NCBI GenBank assembly: GCA_037447655.1
Contig: JBBHKE010002987.1
Location: 1 to 33,958, forward strand
DNA: 33,958 nucleotides
Source of the DNA: Zygnema cylindricum
Lineage: Eukaryota > Streptophyta > Zygnematophyceae > Zygnematales > Zygnemataceae
Reading direction: 5' to 3'
Part shown: one piece after another, positions 1 through 11,040 of the stretch
How positions within the stretch are numbered: the stretch's first letter is position 1
Layout: the number at the start of each line of letters is the position of its first letter
The notes under the pieces: model-generated
The model's database searches: none
Told to the model about the DNA's origin: nothing
Seen by the model: the letters and a program-made list of their open reading frames with translations, nothing else
Translations under genes and position numbers: made by a program

Positions 1-184
1 GGTCAGAGTTTTTGTCTGCCAGGGTGGCAGTTATTTTTGCTTAAACACAAAGGGGTCAGGATTATCCTAGAGGCTTCTTGGAAGCTGTCCACTCTGAGGA
101 CTTATGGAGGTCTCAGAGTTTCAGATTAATGTTCTACTCAATGTTTAAATAAATATCGTACCCCATGAACTATAACGAACTTCT

Positions 185-300
185 ACGACAGACCGGTTAG
201 AGCTGACGGCTACGCCGCGCTTTGCCGGTCGGAGGTTCGAGTCTTGCCAGACTCAACCTTTTGTTGAGAGTGACTTAGGTCACTCTTAAGTCCTATCTAT
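185..300 (+). mobile_element. Possible tRNA-derived SINE head (Pol III promoter-like boxes)
   Basis: The stretch GGTTAGAGC (about 195-203) resembles the second half of a tRNA A box. About 30 bases later, GGTTCGAGTCT (234-244) is close to the consensus B box. The spacing fits a tRNA-type internal promoter. The bases around the boxes do not fold into a convincing cloverleaf, so a functional tRNA is unlikely and a SINE head or decayed tRNA is more probable. A perfect 8-bp hairpin (AGAGTGAC/GTCACTCT) follows at about 265-284. No second copy was seen in this window. Confidence 0.3.
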
Positions 301-434
301 GGAGTTGAGGCAGCCATGGCTCCACCACCCTCTCTATCCTTCAATAACTGCAACAAGTATGGGGGATAGAGGGAAGAGGTGGACGCAGGCTGCCTGCGCT
401 TTACTTTTCCTGTTTAAACTAATGTATTAAGACC

Positions 435-881
435 TAGAAAATATCCTTTAAATCAAAAAAATTCAACAAGGTACGGGCACTCAATCTGGCCCGAAAGAAC
501 GCTCTACAACAGGCCCGAGCTACCAGGAAACATGTTTCCTTCAAATTAACGAAGGTACATCGGTGGGAGCCGACTAATAAAGTGGCGGAAAGTGCACACC
601 AAGTTCAGGAACCCGAGTCCCCTTAAGTTCCGGTACCCGAAGAATCAGCACCGGCGGTCTTTCCGCCGCCACCCGCAAAACCACCAGCAGTACCGGAGGA
701 AGGGGAGGACCAAGTGCAGGAGCGAATCACTCAGAGACGATTGGTGGCGGCAGATCATCATATCGCGCTACTTGAGACTCGATGTGAGCATCTCCAAAAT
801 CAACTTTACTTTTTGCGACAGGAATTCGAGGAGTACCGTGAGGAGACATACGGCATACTCCGTCAACTTCAATTTCCCTGA
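435..881 (+). pseudogene. Decayed coding fragment with basic N-part and C-terminal coiled coil
   Basis: One frame stays protein-like from about 435 to a TGA at 879-881, interrupted by a single TAA at 624-626. The first part is rich in Lys and Arg (motifs such as ALNLARKNALQQAR and HVSFKLTKVHRW). After the internal stop comes a Pro-rich linker (PAVFPPPPAKPPAVPEE). The end is a heptad-like segment (LLETRCEHLQNQLYFLRQEF, then EEYREETYGILRQLQFP) that looks like a coiled coil. The family is not recognised. A basic region plus coiled coil next to repeats could be the remnant of a retroelement gag or capsid gene, or the last exon of a cellular gene. A possible AATAAAG signal lies near 1300. Coding origin is inferred only from composition and frame continuity. 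Confidence 0.35.
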
Positions 882-984
882 GTGAGTTAGGTTCAGCGGG
901 ACGCTGAATCCTTAGTGGGAGGCACTGTAACAGGGTTACAGAGTTGAGTACTTAAGGGCTAGAAACCAGACTGCTATAGTTGCG

Positions 985-1096
985 GTTGCAGAGCAGCGCA
1001 GCTGCGATTCCAGACCAGCGCAACATAGTAGCATAGCAACTTAGTAGATTAGCATAGCGCAGCATAGCAACGCAGCGTGGCAGTATAGCAACGCCG
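985..1096. repeat. Degenerate GCATAGCA / CGCAGC short tandem repeat
   Basis: The words GCATAGCA, CGCAGC and GTAGCATAGCAAC recur imperfectly along about 110 bases just after the coiled-coil fragment. No reading frame is preserved through the array. It looks like an old minisatellite. Confidence 0.5.
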
Positions 1097-1624
1097 CAAA
1101 ATGTAGATTTAACTGTATAGTTCTAGAAAGATATTTTGGATAGATCTCGGTTGACCGTGAAGGTCCACGTGTACCCTTGTACAGTATTAGGTTGACTAAC
1201 AGCTAGTTAGTTAAAATAGTGGAGCAGACGTAGTAAAAAGACAGACTCTTTGAGTAGACCTTTGCAGTGAGCTGTCAACTTGTAATCTTCCTCCCGATTA
1301 ATAAAGCTTGACCTTTATCTGTGAGTGTTGTGTACTCTTGCTGTTGCTACGGGGAGATCCATGAAGTCTTTCCGTTGTGCATTATAATGTGTTGTGGGTT
1401 ACTATTTTTGCACTTTTACATAGTACCAGCCTTAAGGCATCTTCCCATGTAGCCGAAACTCAGTTTTGTTACTTTGTTTTTTAGCGAAGATTATTTGTAA
1501 TACAATACCATACTGTACTTTTCAAAGTGTTCCACTGTTCGGCAACAAAATCGTTGTTTTTTTGTGACGGTTGTAGACGACTACAGAACTCGCAACTATT
1601 GACGACGTTCACAAAAAAGCGACG

Positions 1625-1740
1625 GTTGTAGACTTTTATACCCCTAATATTTATTAGTGTTGATAACTCTAATTTTGTCCCTGCATTTTTCGGGCCCAAA
1701 ATCATAAATTAGTGTTGTTAACATTAAAATAAAATTAACG
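1625..1740. repeat. AT-rich dispersed repeat, copy A
   Basis: Contains the core CCCAAAATCATAAATTAG followed by TGTTGTTAACATTA. Closely related cores occur near 2180 (ACAAAATCACAAATTAG, then CGTTATTAACACTA) and near 22694 (CCCAAAATCATAAATTAG, then CTTTAATAACTCTA). The words around the cores (TTAGTGTT, AACGCTAA) recur in both orientations, as in decayed inverted-repeat elements. No clean termini or target duplication were found. Confidence 0.5.
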
Positions 1741-2074
1741 CTAATATGGAAAGTATGTATTTAGTGTTAGCCATTTTATATTACGTTCGTCGAAATTAGT
1801 GTGATGTACGAGAAGCTCATTTCCGTACATGACGTCCACGTAAAATCTCATCTCTACAGCATTAAGTACGTTTCGCATGTTATTTTAAATTTCACAACTG
1901 GTTAGCCGCCGAAAAGAGCGGAACACTACAATTATAAAGCATAAAATAGCGTAAATTTCACTCTAATTTACATGTTTCGTACGATTTTCAAACCCCACAA
2001 GTACGTATCCTGGCGAAAACTGGTGTCAGGATAGTCCACCTGCACTTGAAATAGTAGTGATGACAGGTCAGCCT

Positions 2075-2125
2075 ACACTTCTGCTAAGTTGACACTTCTG
2101 CTTAGTTGACACTTCTGCTAAGTTG
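2075..2125. repeat. 17-bp tandem repeat, three copies
   Basis: The unit ACACTTCTGCTAAGTTG is present three times head to tail. The middle copy differs by a single base (CTTAG for CTAAG). Confidence 0.85.
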
Positions 2126-2129
2126 ACAG

Positions 2130-2250
2130 ACAAATTGGCGTTAAGAGCCAAATTGATGTTAATGCAAATTTTTTTTGACACAAAATCACAAATTAGCGTT
2201 ATTAACACTAAATTAGCGTTTACGCTTTTTTTTCAACATTAATAACGACT
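2130..2250. repeat. AT-rich dispersed repeat, copy B
   Basis: Contains ACAAAATCACAAATTAG and then CGTTATTAACACTAAATTAG. It matches copies near 1696 and 22694. It begins directly after the 17-bp tandem array. Confidence 0.5.
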
Positions 2251-3509
2251 AGCGGTGTAGTTTCTTGTGACATTGTAGATGTCTAGGGTTTGTGACATTT
2301 TGACGTCATGCTCACTTGTGATAGCGTCGACGTCACTAGTTACAAAACTTTCCACCATGGTTTCCCAATTTTGTTTTTCGTCTTTTCTCACTCTACTTGC
2401 CATCAGAGTATGCCCAAAGATAGTCAAAAGCAATATTTTTTAGATATCTTTCATTTAATACCATTATTGTCGTGTTTTATTCTAAGAATTGTGAGATAGA
2501 CGCGGTAGTGGGAGAGGGAGAGAGAAAGAGGCGCCTTCAAAGACTTCGCTTTTGCGAAATGGCATCCGTTGCTCGAGACCCTTCCACGGCCCTTGCACGG
2601 AAAAAAGTACGTACAGGCTGGGAACGGACAGTGGGTTTTTTTTTGGTACTCCACATACTGCAAAAAAGTTTTCAAAAGCGCGTGACGCGTGGCACAACGT
2701 CGTCCTATTCGTTTATAACTTGTTACTTGACCTCATGAGGTGATTTCAGTAGAAGTCTGAAGATACACAGTCTGAAGATGCGCTGGAGTGACGCGAAAGT
2801 GGGTCGAAACGCGTAAGACGACAAACTGTCTTACATTTAAAGTTTCAAGACAACGCAAATTGTACTGTGGTATTTTCTTTTTTCTGGTACGGCTGAAGAT
2901 TTTCTCGTTGCCGCCTTATAATTTTCAAATGTTAAAGTAAAAGTTTATAAATATAAAGAAGTCCTGTAGCTACCAAGAAAATGGTGGCTTATCTACACCT
3001 TGATTCTATGTAAAATTGAGACGAGTGGGCGTGCCTTGATTGGCTTTAATTGCTTTTGCCTGCCTTATGCCTGAGAAATCCACAAAATTGGGACGTGATT
3101 GTGAAGGCAAGCAATGAAAAATCAGCTTGTGAATGAGGATAAGTGAAAAAATAAAGCTGGTGCTAAGTATTGATCACACAATTCTCAATAAAACATCGAT
3201 TTTAGACGCACAAATCACCAAGAATTTGTCATGTGAATTAAGTGAACTCTTTATAGTATTTGCAAATCAAATAAAAAACCCTACCAAGTACTCGTACCAA
3301 AATATTTATACAACATAGACTCTTACCTAAGTTATTGTCCTAGTCCTCAGAAACCTTCCCACGCAAAATACGAATCCTACATTCTTCAGAGTGTGCCTAC
3401 CTCTCCAAGCTCTAGAGCTTTCTATTTCCTAATTTGTCGATCACCATGCGATAAGAAGCCGGCTCCTACTAGTTTGTGTGTCTTTCTGTGACACTCTTAA
3501 AAATAAGCC

Positions 3510-5884
3510 TTAACTATTTGCCTTTAATCCTCGCCGGGATTTCCACGTCACTTGCACAAACTTCTTCGGTTCACCCAACGGACGTCTTAATGGAAACGGC
3601 ACCTCTAATGGTGGAGGTAGGATTAATGCTTTACTACCAAAAGAAGCCCATTCGGACTCGTTTGTCTCATCTGTTGATGTAGTCGTCACATACATCATTG
3701 TAGCGGCACCGGTGATGTCGGGTCGAAAGCCATGCCTTACAAAAAATGGACTGAAAAAAACCCAAAAAAAGGACATGCGGGACATGCAGGGTAAGTTAGT
3801 AAGGTAATTTTGAGGCCGAAAAGAAATCACAACAAAAAATTTAGAGCTTGAAACGCAAGTGATAAATAAAATACGAAAGAAATGCACTAACAGGATAAAA
3901 GATTTGTGACAAATCTGGGAAAGAACACTACAGGAGAGATCGCTAAGCAACATACGATCTGAAATAAATTATGGAAGAATATAAACAAACAGCGTGATAA
4001 CTCGTACATGGTAAAGCTTATAGCGTCTAGTCGTCTAGTGGCTCTCAATAAAATGAAGTGTCGCATAAAATTGCCCAACCTATAATCAACAAAATTAAAT
4101 AAATGCCTAAGTTGAACGTAATTGGTGTGTGCCTGGTTTAGTCCTCGAAAGAGCAAAAGGCAGGCTTTCAAAAGCTTCCACCATCTCACCGTTGACTGTC
4201 AGACATAAGAGCCGCAATGTCCAAAATTCCACGCGAACTTAATTCTCTGCACTTCCACAAAAACCATCATATGACATTGTTTTTCACAAGCTTTCGTTAC
4301 CGCTAAGCTCTGAACGCCTTACATGAGTCCTTAATAGCAGGAATTAAGTATTAGATGTTCAAGCTTTGTCTTATTACTTCAAAGAATGTCAACAAAGTTA
4401 TGGAAAAGAGGAAATCGTACCGGACAATACGTTGTAACACCATTTTCCCAAGACCCAATCCTTGAAGAGATGGCGCCACCTGTACACTCCAAAACCTACA
4501 AGCTTTTATGATTATAGAACAACTTGAGCTTTTAAAAGCAGTGACACTATGAAAACACGCCATTACTAGTTAGTTTCTAGTGTTTGGATACTTTATGGGG
4601 TCTGGTTGTTTGAGATATTTCAATGGTTTTTTATACATTATTATTATTCTCTTTCCTTAAAAGACAAACAAAAGAAAAGAGAGGAAAAAAAACCTTACCG
4701 CAATGTCATAAATGGAAGCTGTGAGAGTGGTGTCAGACGTTGCCCTCCCAAAAGCCACGAGGCGCTTTTCACCGTGTCTCTTTTTTTGCCAAGTTTCCAA
4801 TAAACCATGAAATTTTTCAAGAGGTGGAGAAGCTTCTGATTTTGGGGAGGGATGGTGGGACTCCAACTCAACATCATCATCAATCCTTTCCATGTAGTCA
4901 TCACTGGGAACAAGACCCCTCACATATACGGACACGACAACTGTGCTGCATGGTAACAGACACAAACAGTCATGCCCTACGGAATGGTTAAGAATACGTT
5001 TGAAGTTGGTTTGAAGTCAAGTCAAAGATGGTTTAGTTTTTAAAGGGTAGCTCAAAATCGCTTCAAATCTTTTCAATTTGTTCAAAACCGGTTCAAAACC
5101 CTAAAAACCCGAAAACGTTCCGAGATCAATTGAAACTTTTTTCGGAATATGCTAGCGCTGATTCAAATTGCCAAGAATTCATTGCAAAATAAGTGTGACA
5201 AGTCAAGACGATAGCGACTTTTTTAACGAGAAAACTTTACCTGTGGATAAGAGCACGTCGAAGCTTTTGAGAATCCACAGGTATGATTTCTCCATTTTCT
5301 CCTCTTTGAGGAAACATATGGCAATTCTGACCTGTTGCAGCTAGTAAATACTTCAATTCCTCCACATTCACATCAGCCGCATCTAAACTTAGTGTCAAAG
5401 AGGGTAATTTTCTTTTTGTAGACTTATTTCTTTTTGTCGTCACAACCTTTTCTTCTCGCTCCTTTAACGATTGGCGTATAACAACAATCCGTTCTTTTGC
5501 ATTCTTTGCTTCTAAAAAACAACTAGGTGAACCTAATCCAAACAAAATTTTCAAATTATTCAACGGCTTCGCTAATCTTGTCCGCGGATTAATTTTTTTT
5601 CCTGTCCTTAAACGCCAATGTAAGCTTTCCATCCCGTTACAAGGAAGAAAAGAGCATATCGCAATTTTGTTCTGTTTGGTTTCTTCAAAATCACTGTGGT
5701 TTGGCATATTTAACCTTCTACTAGAGAGCTCATTCAGTTTTATAAAACCGTTTATGAAAAAAGGAGGACAAGGAGGGAATATACATTGTTGTGAACGATA
5801 GTATCGATCAAATGATAAACTGTATCCTTCTTTTTCCAAAGGTCTACTCTTAATTTGAAACAAGTCATAGCTCACAACAGCCAT
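3510..5884 (-). CDS. Plastid-type GNAT acetyltransferase, NSI/GNAT1-3-like, five exons
   Basis: Predicted acetyl-CoA-dependent N-acetyltransferase; plant relatives acetylate protein N-termini and lysines or serotonin in plastids. Model exons on the minus strand: 5884-5241, 4945-4699, 4479-4421, 4043-about 4002 (or about 3987), 3750-3510. Phases agree at every junction, giving about 410 or 415 residues. The start is the first ATG of the long first exon. Family evidence: RLVAFGRATSD then TASIYDI (beta strands before motif A), APSLQGLGLGKMVLQRIVR with the acetyl-CoA loop Q-G-L-G-L-G (about residues 303-308), and a C-terminal PFFVRHGF...TGAATMMY matching the end of plant GNATs that finish with TMMY. 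The first 215 residues hold a Lys/Arg-rich segment, probably including a transit peptide, then an LLAATGQN element. The fourth exon is tiny and its donor is ambiguous (GA|GTTATC or TT|GTTTAT). The substrate is not predictable. Confidence 0.82.
4980..5115. repeat. Degenerate GGTTTGAAGT / TTCAAAACC repeats inside intron 1 of the GNAT gene
   Basis: Short words such as GGTTTGAAGT, GCTTCAAATC and GGTTCAAAACC recur every 10-30 bases, ending in CCCTAAAAACCCGAAAAC. This lies in the intron between the first and second exons of the minus-strand acetyltransferase. It is probably a decayed simple repeat. Confidence 0.4.
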
Positions 5885-6104
5885 GAGCTAAACGTCCTTT
5901 AAACCCTAAAATCAAACAGCGGGGGAAAAACGAAGGCAGAAAATTTTAAAAAATAAAAATAAAAAGCAAAATGAAAAGCAAAATGAAAAGCGAAAATGCA
6001 AATTATGAGCAGATAAAGCACAGTGACAGTTTGTAGAATGGCCTTTTTAGTTGCATAACCATCTACTTCCCTGACTTTAACACCAAAAAGTCAAGAATGA
6101 AAGC
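5885..6104. promoter_or_regulatory. Presumed 5' flank of the minus-strand GNAT gene
   Basis: About 220 AT-rich bases lie between the start codon of the acetyltransferase and the target-site duplication of a hAT-like element. They include repeated AAAATGAAAAGC words at about 5969-5996. No clear TATA box was assigned. If transcription starts here, the transposon forms the distal edge of the promoter. Confidence 0.3.
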
Positions 6105-6112
6105 TCATGAAC

Positions 6113-6659
6113 CATAGTTCAAAAGTAGGTGAAAGTAGGCCCATACAATATGCCTATTGTATGCAAAACATACAATATGCCCTTAAGACCCATATTGTAT
6201 TGGTCGAAAAATGAAAAAAAATAGTTACAGGGTTGAGTTGCACATCGATCGATAGAGAATCAAACGTCATGTCTAAATTTTGAAAAAAAATCGGACAAAA
6301 AAAATAATTTCTGTGAGTTTTGAGGTAAAACTTTTTTAAACCGTCAGATTCAGACGATCGGACGGTCACTGATCAAAGTAGCGATCTAAGAAGATCACAT
6401 GAAAAGCCCATAACACAACTTACGGAAGGACTATCTATCATATTAGCGTCTGCAAATTTGAACGTCCGCGTGTTTTAGTTCGCTAAAAAATTTCGTCCGT
6501 CGGCGTGCGCTAAACTACGATCATACGTCAGATTCGTACGTCCGTACAAGAGTGTCCACAGCACACACCCATACAGTATGCCTACTCTACGCGAGTTTAA
6601 TGCCAAGTTTTGTGCGCCTACCAAAGACCTACCATAAAAACGCCTACTTTTGAACTATG
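6113..6659 (+). mobile_element. Non-autonomous hAT-like element, family 1, copy 1 (547 bp)
   Basis: The element starts CATAGTTCAAAAGTAGG and ends CCTACTTTTGAACTATG, perfect terminal inverted repeats of at least 17 bp. An 8-bp direct duplication, TCATGAAC, flanks it at 6105-6112 and 6660-6667. An 8-bp target duplication is typical of the hAT superfamily. No transposase frame is present, so it would depend on proteins from elsewhere. A related copy lies at 24042-24319 in the opposite orientation. Shared interior words include GGCCCATACAATATGCC and GATCTAAGAAGATCACATG. Confidence 0.88.
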
Positions 6660-6667
6660 TCATGAAC

Positions 6668-9359
6668 AGATTGGGCAGATCTATGCAATTTTAGTTCAAT
6701 ACTGATTCAGTGAGTTTCGAACAGATTGGAAGTCTGGACTGCCGTACAAGAAATTGGATTAACCGCACTATTTACCGTACTAAATCTATACGGAAACGAA
6801 CTCCGACCAAATATATCGCATAATTTTTTGCTGGTCCCGGAGCAATATATCGAGCCCTTTGACCACTCGATATTCGACACATAGAATATCAAACTTATCG
6901 CGACGCTATAATGTTGAATCATTATTATGGTTTTATTTCATACGTTATGGTATGTCCCCATGTGCAAAAGTAAGGGTTTTTTGTCTGTCGTTTTCTTGTA
7001 AAACTTAGCGCCATACTGCCTAAGTTGCAACCGTACGAAGGAATCGCAAATTCATAGAGTACAATTTGCGTCATCCTCGAATTTATGATGTATGAAAATT
7101 TGTCGTCTTGTGCATTGTTCCAATATATCTCATAGATCGCCAGCTAGTATTCATTCCCATTGTATCGATCGAGAACCGATGCGATGCGAAGCGGTACGCA
7201 ACCTTTTGTTTTTCGTTTAAAAACAGTGCGTCACGTCCAAAATCTATACTGGTTGCATTCGACCCACTTCCACGACAAAAAACGTCATCTTCAACCTTAC
7301 GTGTAAAACACATGCGCGATGTGTTTTAAAACTAGGTGTTTTCGATAAAAAAATAGGAACATATATTCGCACGTGCCGTAATTTTCGAAAATTTTCATAC
7401 GATTTCCAAGGATAAAGAAGAGTATTGAATTCGCTATGTTTTGTCCGTTTGCGTTGAAATACGACGAAGAAAAGTACACAATTTGTTTGGTTTTGTCCGT
7501 TTTCATCCAGTTCAGATTTCTTTTTTGCAGGGGTCTTAAAATTTCGATGCCATTTCACGTCGACCGGATAGGAGACGCAAATGCAAAGCGCCTCGTCTTC
7601 AACCGTGAAACGACACAGGCTGGAAGGCGGTACGTCTACACTGTCACGTAAGACATGGGACGTCACAAGCAATTCCAAAAAATAACGTGCGACCACATAT
7701 TGTAGATGTTGACAACCGTCACAGGTATTGTTGACGCATACAATTGTCACAAGCGTAAGTTACGATTTTGTCGTTACAGACATAGGGACACTTGAAAACC
7801 GGGTTCGGCGGATCCGCGCTAAAATACAAAGTAAATTCGCTAAGTTACAAGTACATGGGGACATACCCTTAGAGTTAAAAAATTAAGTGACCCACGTAAG
7901 TAGAGCTACGTTACATAACATAATTTAAATTTATGAAAGTTGATAAAAAATAAACGATAATAATTCAACAACTCTAATAGCGATGCGCAATGTGCCGTAT
8001 AGTGGTTTCGCGTTCCCAACCCGATTAGGTCATCAACCGTCACGACGTGGCTGACAGCATCACAAAAATACATGTCAGGTTGGACTACTTGAAGTAGTTT
8101 TAGGGTTTCGAGTTAAGCCTGTCGTGTGCAATACTGGAGGCAAAAAATAAAATTTGATTGGTAAACTGTTTTGGTTTTAGCCGTAATGGAGGGCTTTTTT
8201 GACAATGGCGATTAGCCTAAGTTCGTTTAAAAGTTTATTCACGCCTCCAGGTGACATGACGGTTTTCTACACCGTACACGGTTTGAGCCTACATCGTACC
8301 ATATGCAAACGTATTTCTGTCGTATTCCTAGCGTATTCATCTCAGTTGCGTGTAGTGTTTCTATTTTTGCAACATAGGGTCAAAAGTAGTAAAATACCAT
8401 GTTTTGGGTCAAAAAGTGAAAAAGCTCACTGCGACGACCTACAAAAACCGACCGTGAAAGCTCATTAGCCCAACTGCCTAAAATACTGGATCTTTCAATT
8501 CCTCGCACGTGTACTCGCTGGTAAAGAAAAATAAAACAGGATATAACTAAAGTTGCCCGTGAAAATTCTGATAATAGTTTCGCCGTCGAAAAAATAGAAA
8601 TTGGACTCCTCCAATTTGAGAATTGATCCCCACAAAAAATTATGACTCGTAAACCTGCCTAGGAAAAAAGTTTTTTTCACGTGTTTTTCTTCTTTTCGTG
8701 TTTCACCTCGACTGTTTGTGATGGCGAGGTGGACTGTGAATGACCAAAATTGTGACACGCGTCCTACAATGGCCCCAACCTTTTGGCTCATTGCTAAAAA
8801 TAGTACGACAGTTCCATTCACCTGCAAAATCTCAATGATTGGGACAGCCGCGGGGAATCGGATGGACCTGTTAATTTATCGCGCACGGAATCTATGGGGA
8901 CAACGAAAAGGATACACAAAAAGAAAAAGATTGCGTCTCGTAAACAGGCGGACAAAAAAGAAAAACTCACATATCTTTGTCCTTTCCAAGTTTCTTTTCC
9001 GTTTTGTTTCTCCCAGCTACGCGGAGAATTGTGAATGGCCAGCAGCATAATTGTGTCATGAGGGACCACCTTCGTTTAATTTAAAAAAAATAACCAAAAC
9101 ATGAGACGCGGATCCCAACTCGGCACCGTCACTGCAAATCTGTCATCAGCCAATGTTTTTATGCGAATGGCCAAAAACTGAAAAGAGGCTGACGCAAATG
9201 TATCTGACAAATCACGTAATTTGTCAGTTAGCGATGGGCGTGACGCACGCCGATGTTCATTTGGACATCGGCCACGGAATCAGTGAAACATACATCCTGG
9301 CCGTCTAATTTTCATCTGGACAGTCAGGAGCTTGTCGCAGGGGTTTCGGCTTCACTGCA
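6668..9359. other. Region without a supportable gene
   Basis: Several frames of 70-168 codons are open on both strands (for example 7244-7750 minus and 8718-9050 plus). None shows a known motif, overlapping frames compete, and no chain of phase-matched exons could be built. The DNA is less AT-rich than its surroundings and rich in CGT and TACG words. A lineage-specific gene or an old element cannot be excluded, but nothing is claimed. Confidence 0.4.
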
Positions 9360-9360
9360 G

Positions 9361-9402
9361 GACAGTACTGTACAGTATAGTACAGTACAGTACAGTACAG
9401 TA
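9361..9402. repeat. (AGTAC)n microsatellite
   Basis: AGTACAGTACAGTACAGTAC and variants run for about 40 bases. Because the unit contains the palindrome GTAC, the array can pair with itself. A second, shorter run (TACTGTACGGTACTGTAC and CTACAGTACAGTAT) lies at about 9534-9570. Confidence 0.85.
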
Positions 9403-9784
9403 TCTACGAATAGTGTACGGTCCTCTTTGGCTGCGTATATGCCAGACTGCCAGCTTGTCGACCCACTTATGGAATTGTGTACACTCCAATTGCAATTTTG
9501 TCGCAAAGTACAATTATGTACTCTACGATTTTACTGTACGGTACTGTACTACTCTACAGTACAGTATAATAATAACGTATCTCTTTGCGTATCTCTCTGT
9601 TTTGGCCCAAGAAAGCCAGAATGACTCGTGACCTCTCTCTTTAAGTCGGCCAGCCTGAGGTGTGACATTGTCTCTCCATCATAGGATTCCATTCCATTTC
9701 ATATTCCATTCCATTTGTCCATGCTGTCCATTCTCCATTCTTTCTTCCATTTCACATGCCCTTCCACCATTCCATTCAATCTTC

Positions 9785-10002
9785 CCCCCCAACACCATTA
9801 CATCTTCCCTCCCTCCCTCCCTCTCCTTTCCTCCTCTCCCTCTCCTCTCCTCTCACCTCTCCTCTCTCTCCCTCCCTCCTCACTCTCTCCCTCTCCCTCT
9901 CCTCGCTCTCCTCTCCTCCCTCTCCTCGCTCTCTCCCTCCTCCCCCTCTCCCTCTCCTCTCCCCCCTTCCTCTCTCTCCCTCTCCCTCTCCCTCTCCCTC
10001 TC
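9785..10002. repeat. CT-rich low-complexity tract
   Basis: About 215 bases made almost only of C and T on the plus strand (CTCCCTCTC words). Open frames here encode only Ser/Leu/Pro runs, or Arg/Glu/Gly runs on the other strand. They are not genes. Confidence 0.9.
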
Positions 10003-10904
10003 TTAAATCATGAGCCTGTCTTGCCTTTGCATCTGGCTGGTTATTAATGAAAGACACATTCCAGATATGTAAAATTTCAAACTCGTTCATTTATTTTTTT
10101 CTATTTCATTGAGAAAAGTAGAGTTTTTGGTTTTGTCGTTTATAAATATGACATCATCCCAATTCTTTTAATTTTTTAAGAATCCGATTGACAGTGTTAG
10201 GATTTTAACATCCAATCTTGAGCTTTTGAAGGTGTATGTAAATGTAGGATTTTTAATGTCATATTTTTGTCGTATTATCACTTGTTCAATGCTACTCGAA
10301 CCAGCAGTGTAAATAATTGTATAACTATAGCCGAAATTGAACCATTTTTTTTTTTTTTTTTAAATCATACTTAACTTTGCACATTGGTTTTCTGATACTT
10401 TTTGATTGGAGCTACGCCGTTTATATTATAATAGTTTAGTTTATATGTAATTATTATTTCAGTTTCGACTGTACATCCTACACAGACTTTAATTGTGGAC
10501 CAAAGGAATTTTTAATAGAGAATCAAAAGGAAACAAACGTCAACATATGTTTATTTTGCATTTTTGCATACACAATTTGGCATAGTAAGTCCTAGGTAAT
10601 AACGGGGAACGGTAAACTTTCGGAGTAGCGGCATATCACGGTTCATGCATTTGCTATCTGGTTTACATATTGTTTGCAACATTTGATGTTTTTTATTCTG
10701 CATTACAATAAGCTCCTCTTGTCAAGGCCTTATCTTTCTGTTTTCTCCGTCATTTCTGACCCGAGATTGATTATAGGTGCCAATTGGTTGTGTTGCCTCT
10801 ACCTCTCCCTCTCCCTCTCCCTCCGCCTTAACCGCCATTAGAGTGGTCAACGTTGTTTGTGAACTAGTTCTATTTAAGACGTCTTAGGTGATTCTGTTTT
10901 GTAG
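10003..10904. other. Upstream region of the receptor kinase gene
   Basis: AT-rich DNA with a T16-class run near 10350 and a short CTCCCT run near 10803-10822. A signal-peptide exon for the downstream receptor kinase is expected here but was not found with confidence. A possible small exon at 10905-10973 (acceptor TTGTAG, donor A|GTATAA) has the right phase to join 11041, but it shows no family motif. Confidence 0.35.
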
Positions 10905-11040
10905 GAAGGCTGAATGCACCCCCTCCAGGAGATTTTTACCAAACATCAGTTTGGATTAACAATGACAAGACAAGTATAATCTTGCTTAGACAATCCACAT
11001 TAATTGTGTTCTGCGGTGCATTGTTTTTGCCAATTTTCAG

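Larger units (their letters stand above)
1097..3509. other. Gene-poor AT-rich region with dispersed repeats
   Basis: No frame here shows a recognisable protein or paired splice sites with matching phase. The stretch holds two members of a dispersed AT-rich repeat family (near 1625-1740 and 2130-2250) and a 17-bp tandem repeat. Bases 2950-3500 are unremarkable and lie just beyond the stop codon of the minus-strand acetyltransferase, so they may include its 3' untranslated region. Confidence 0.5.

Noticed and set aside
185-260. Functional tRNA gene
   Set aside because: The B box is good, but acceptor and T stems do not pair convincingly and no clear anticodon loop forms.
7244-7750. 168-codon minus-strand frame
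   Set aside because: It has no motif, competing frames are open on the other strand, and no phase-matched partner exons were found.
9662-10090. Several overlapping frames of 85-114 codons on both strands
   Set aside because: They are translations of a CT microsatellite (Ser/Leu/Pro or Arg/Glu/Gly runs).
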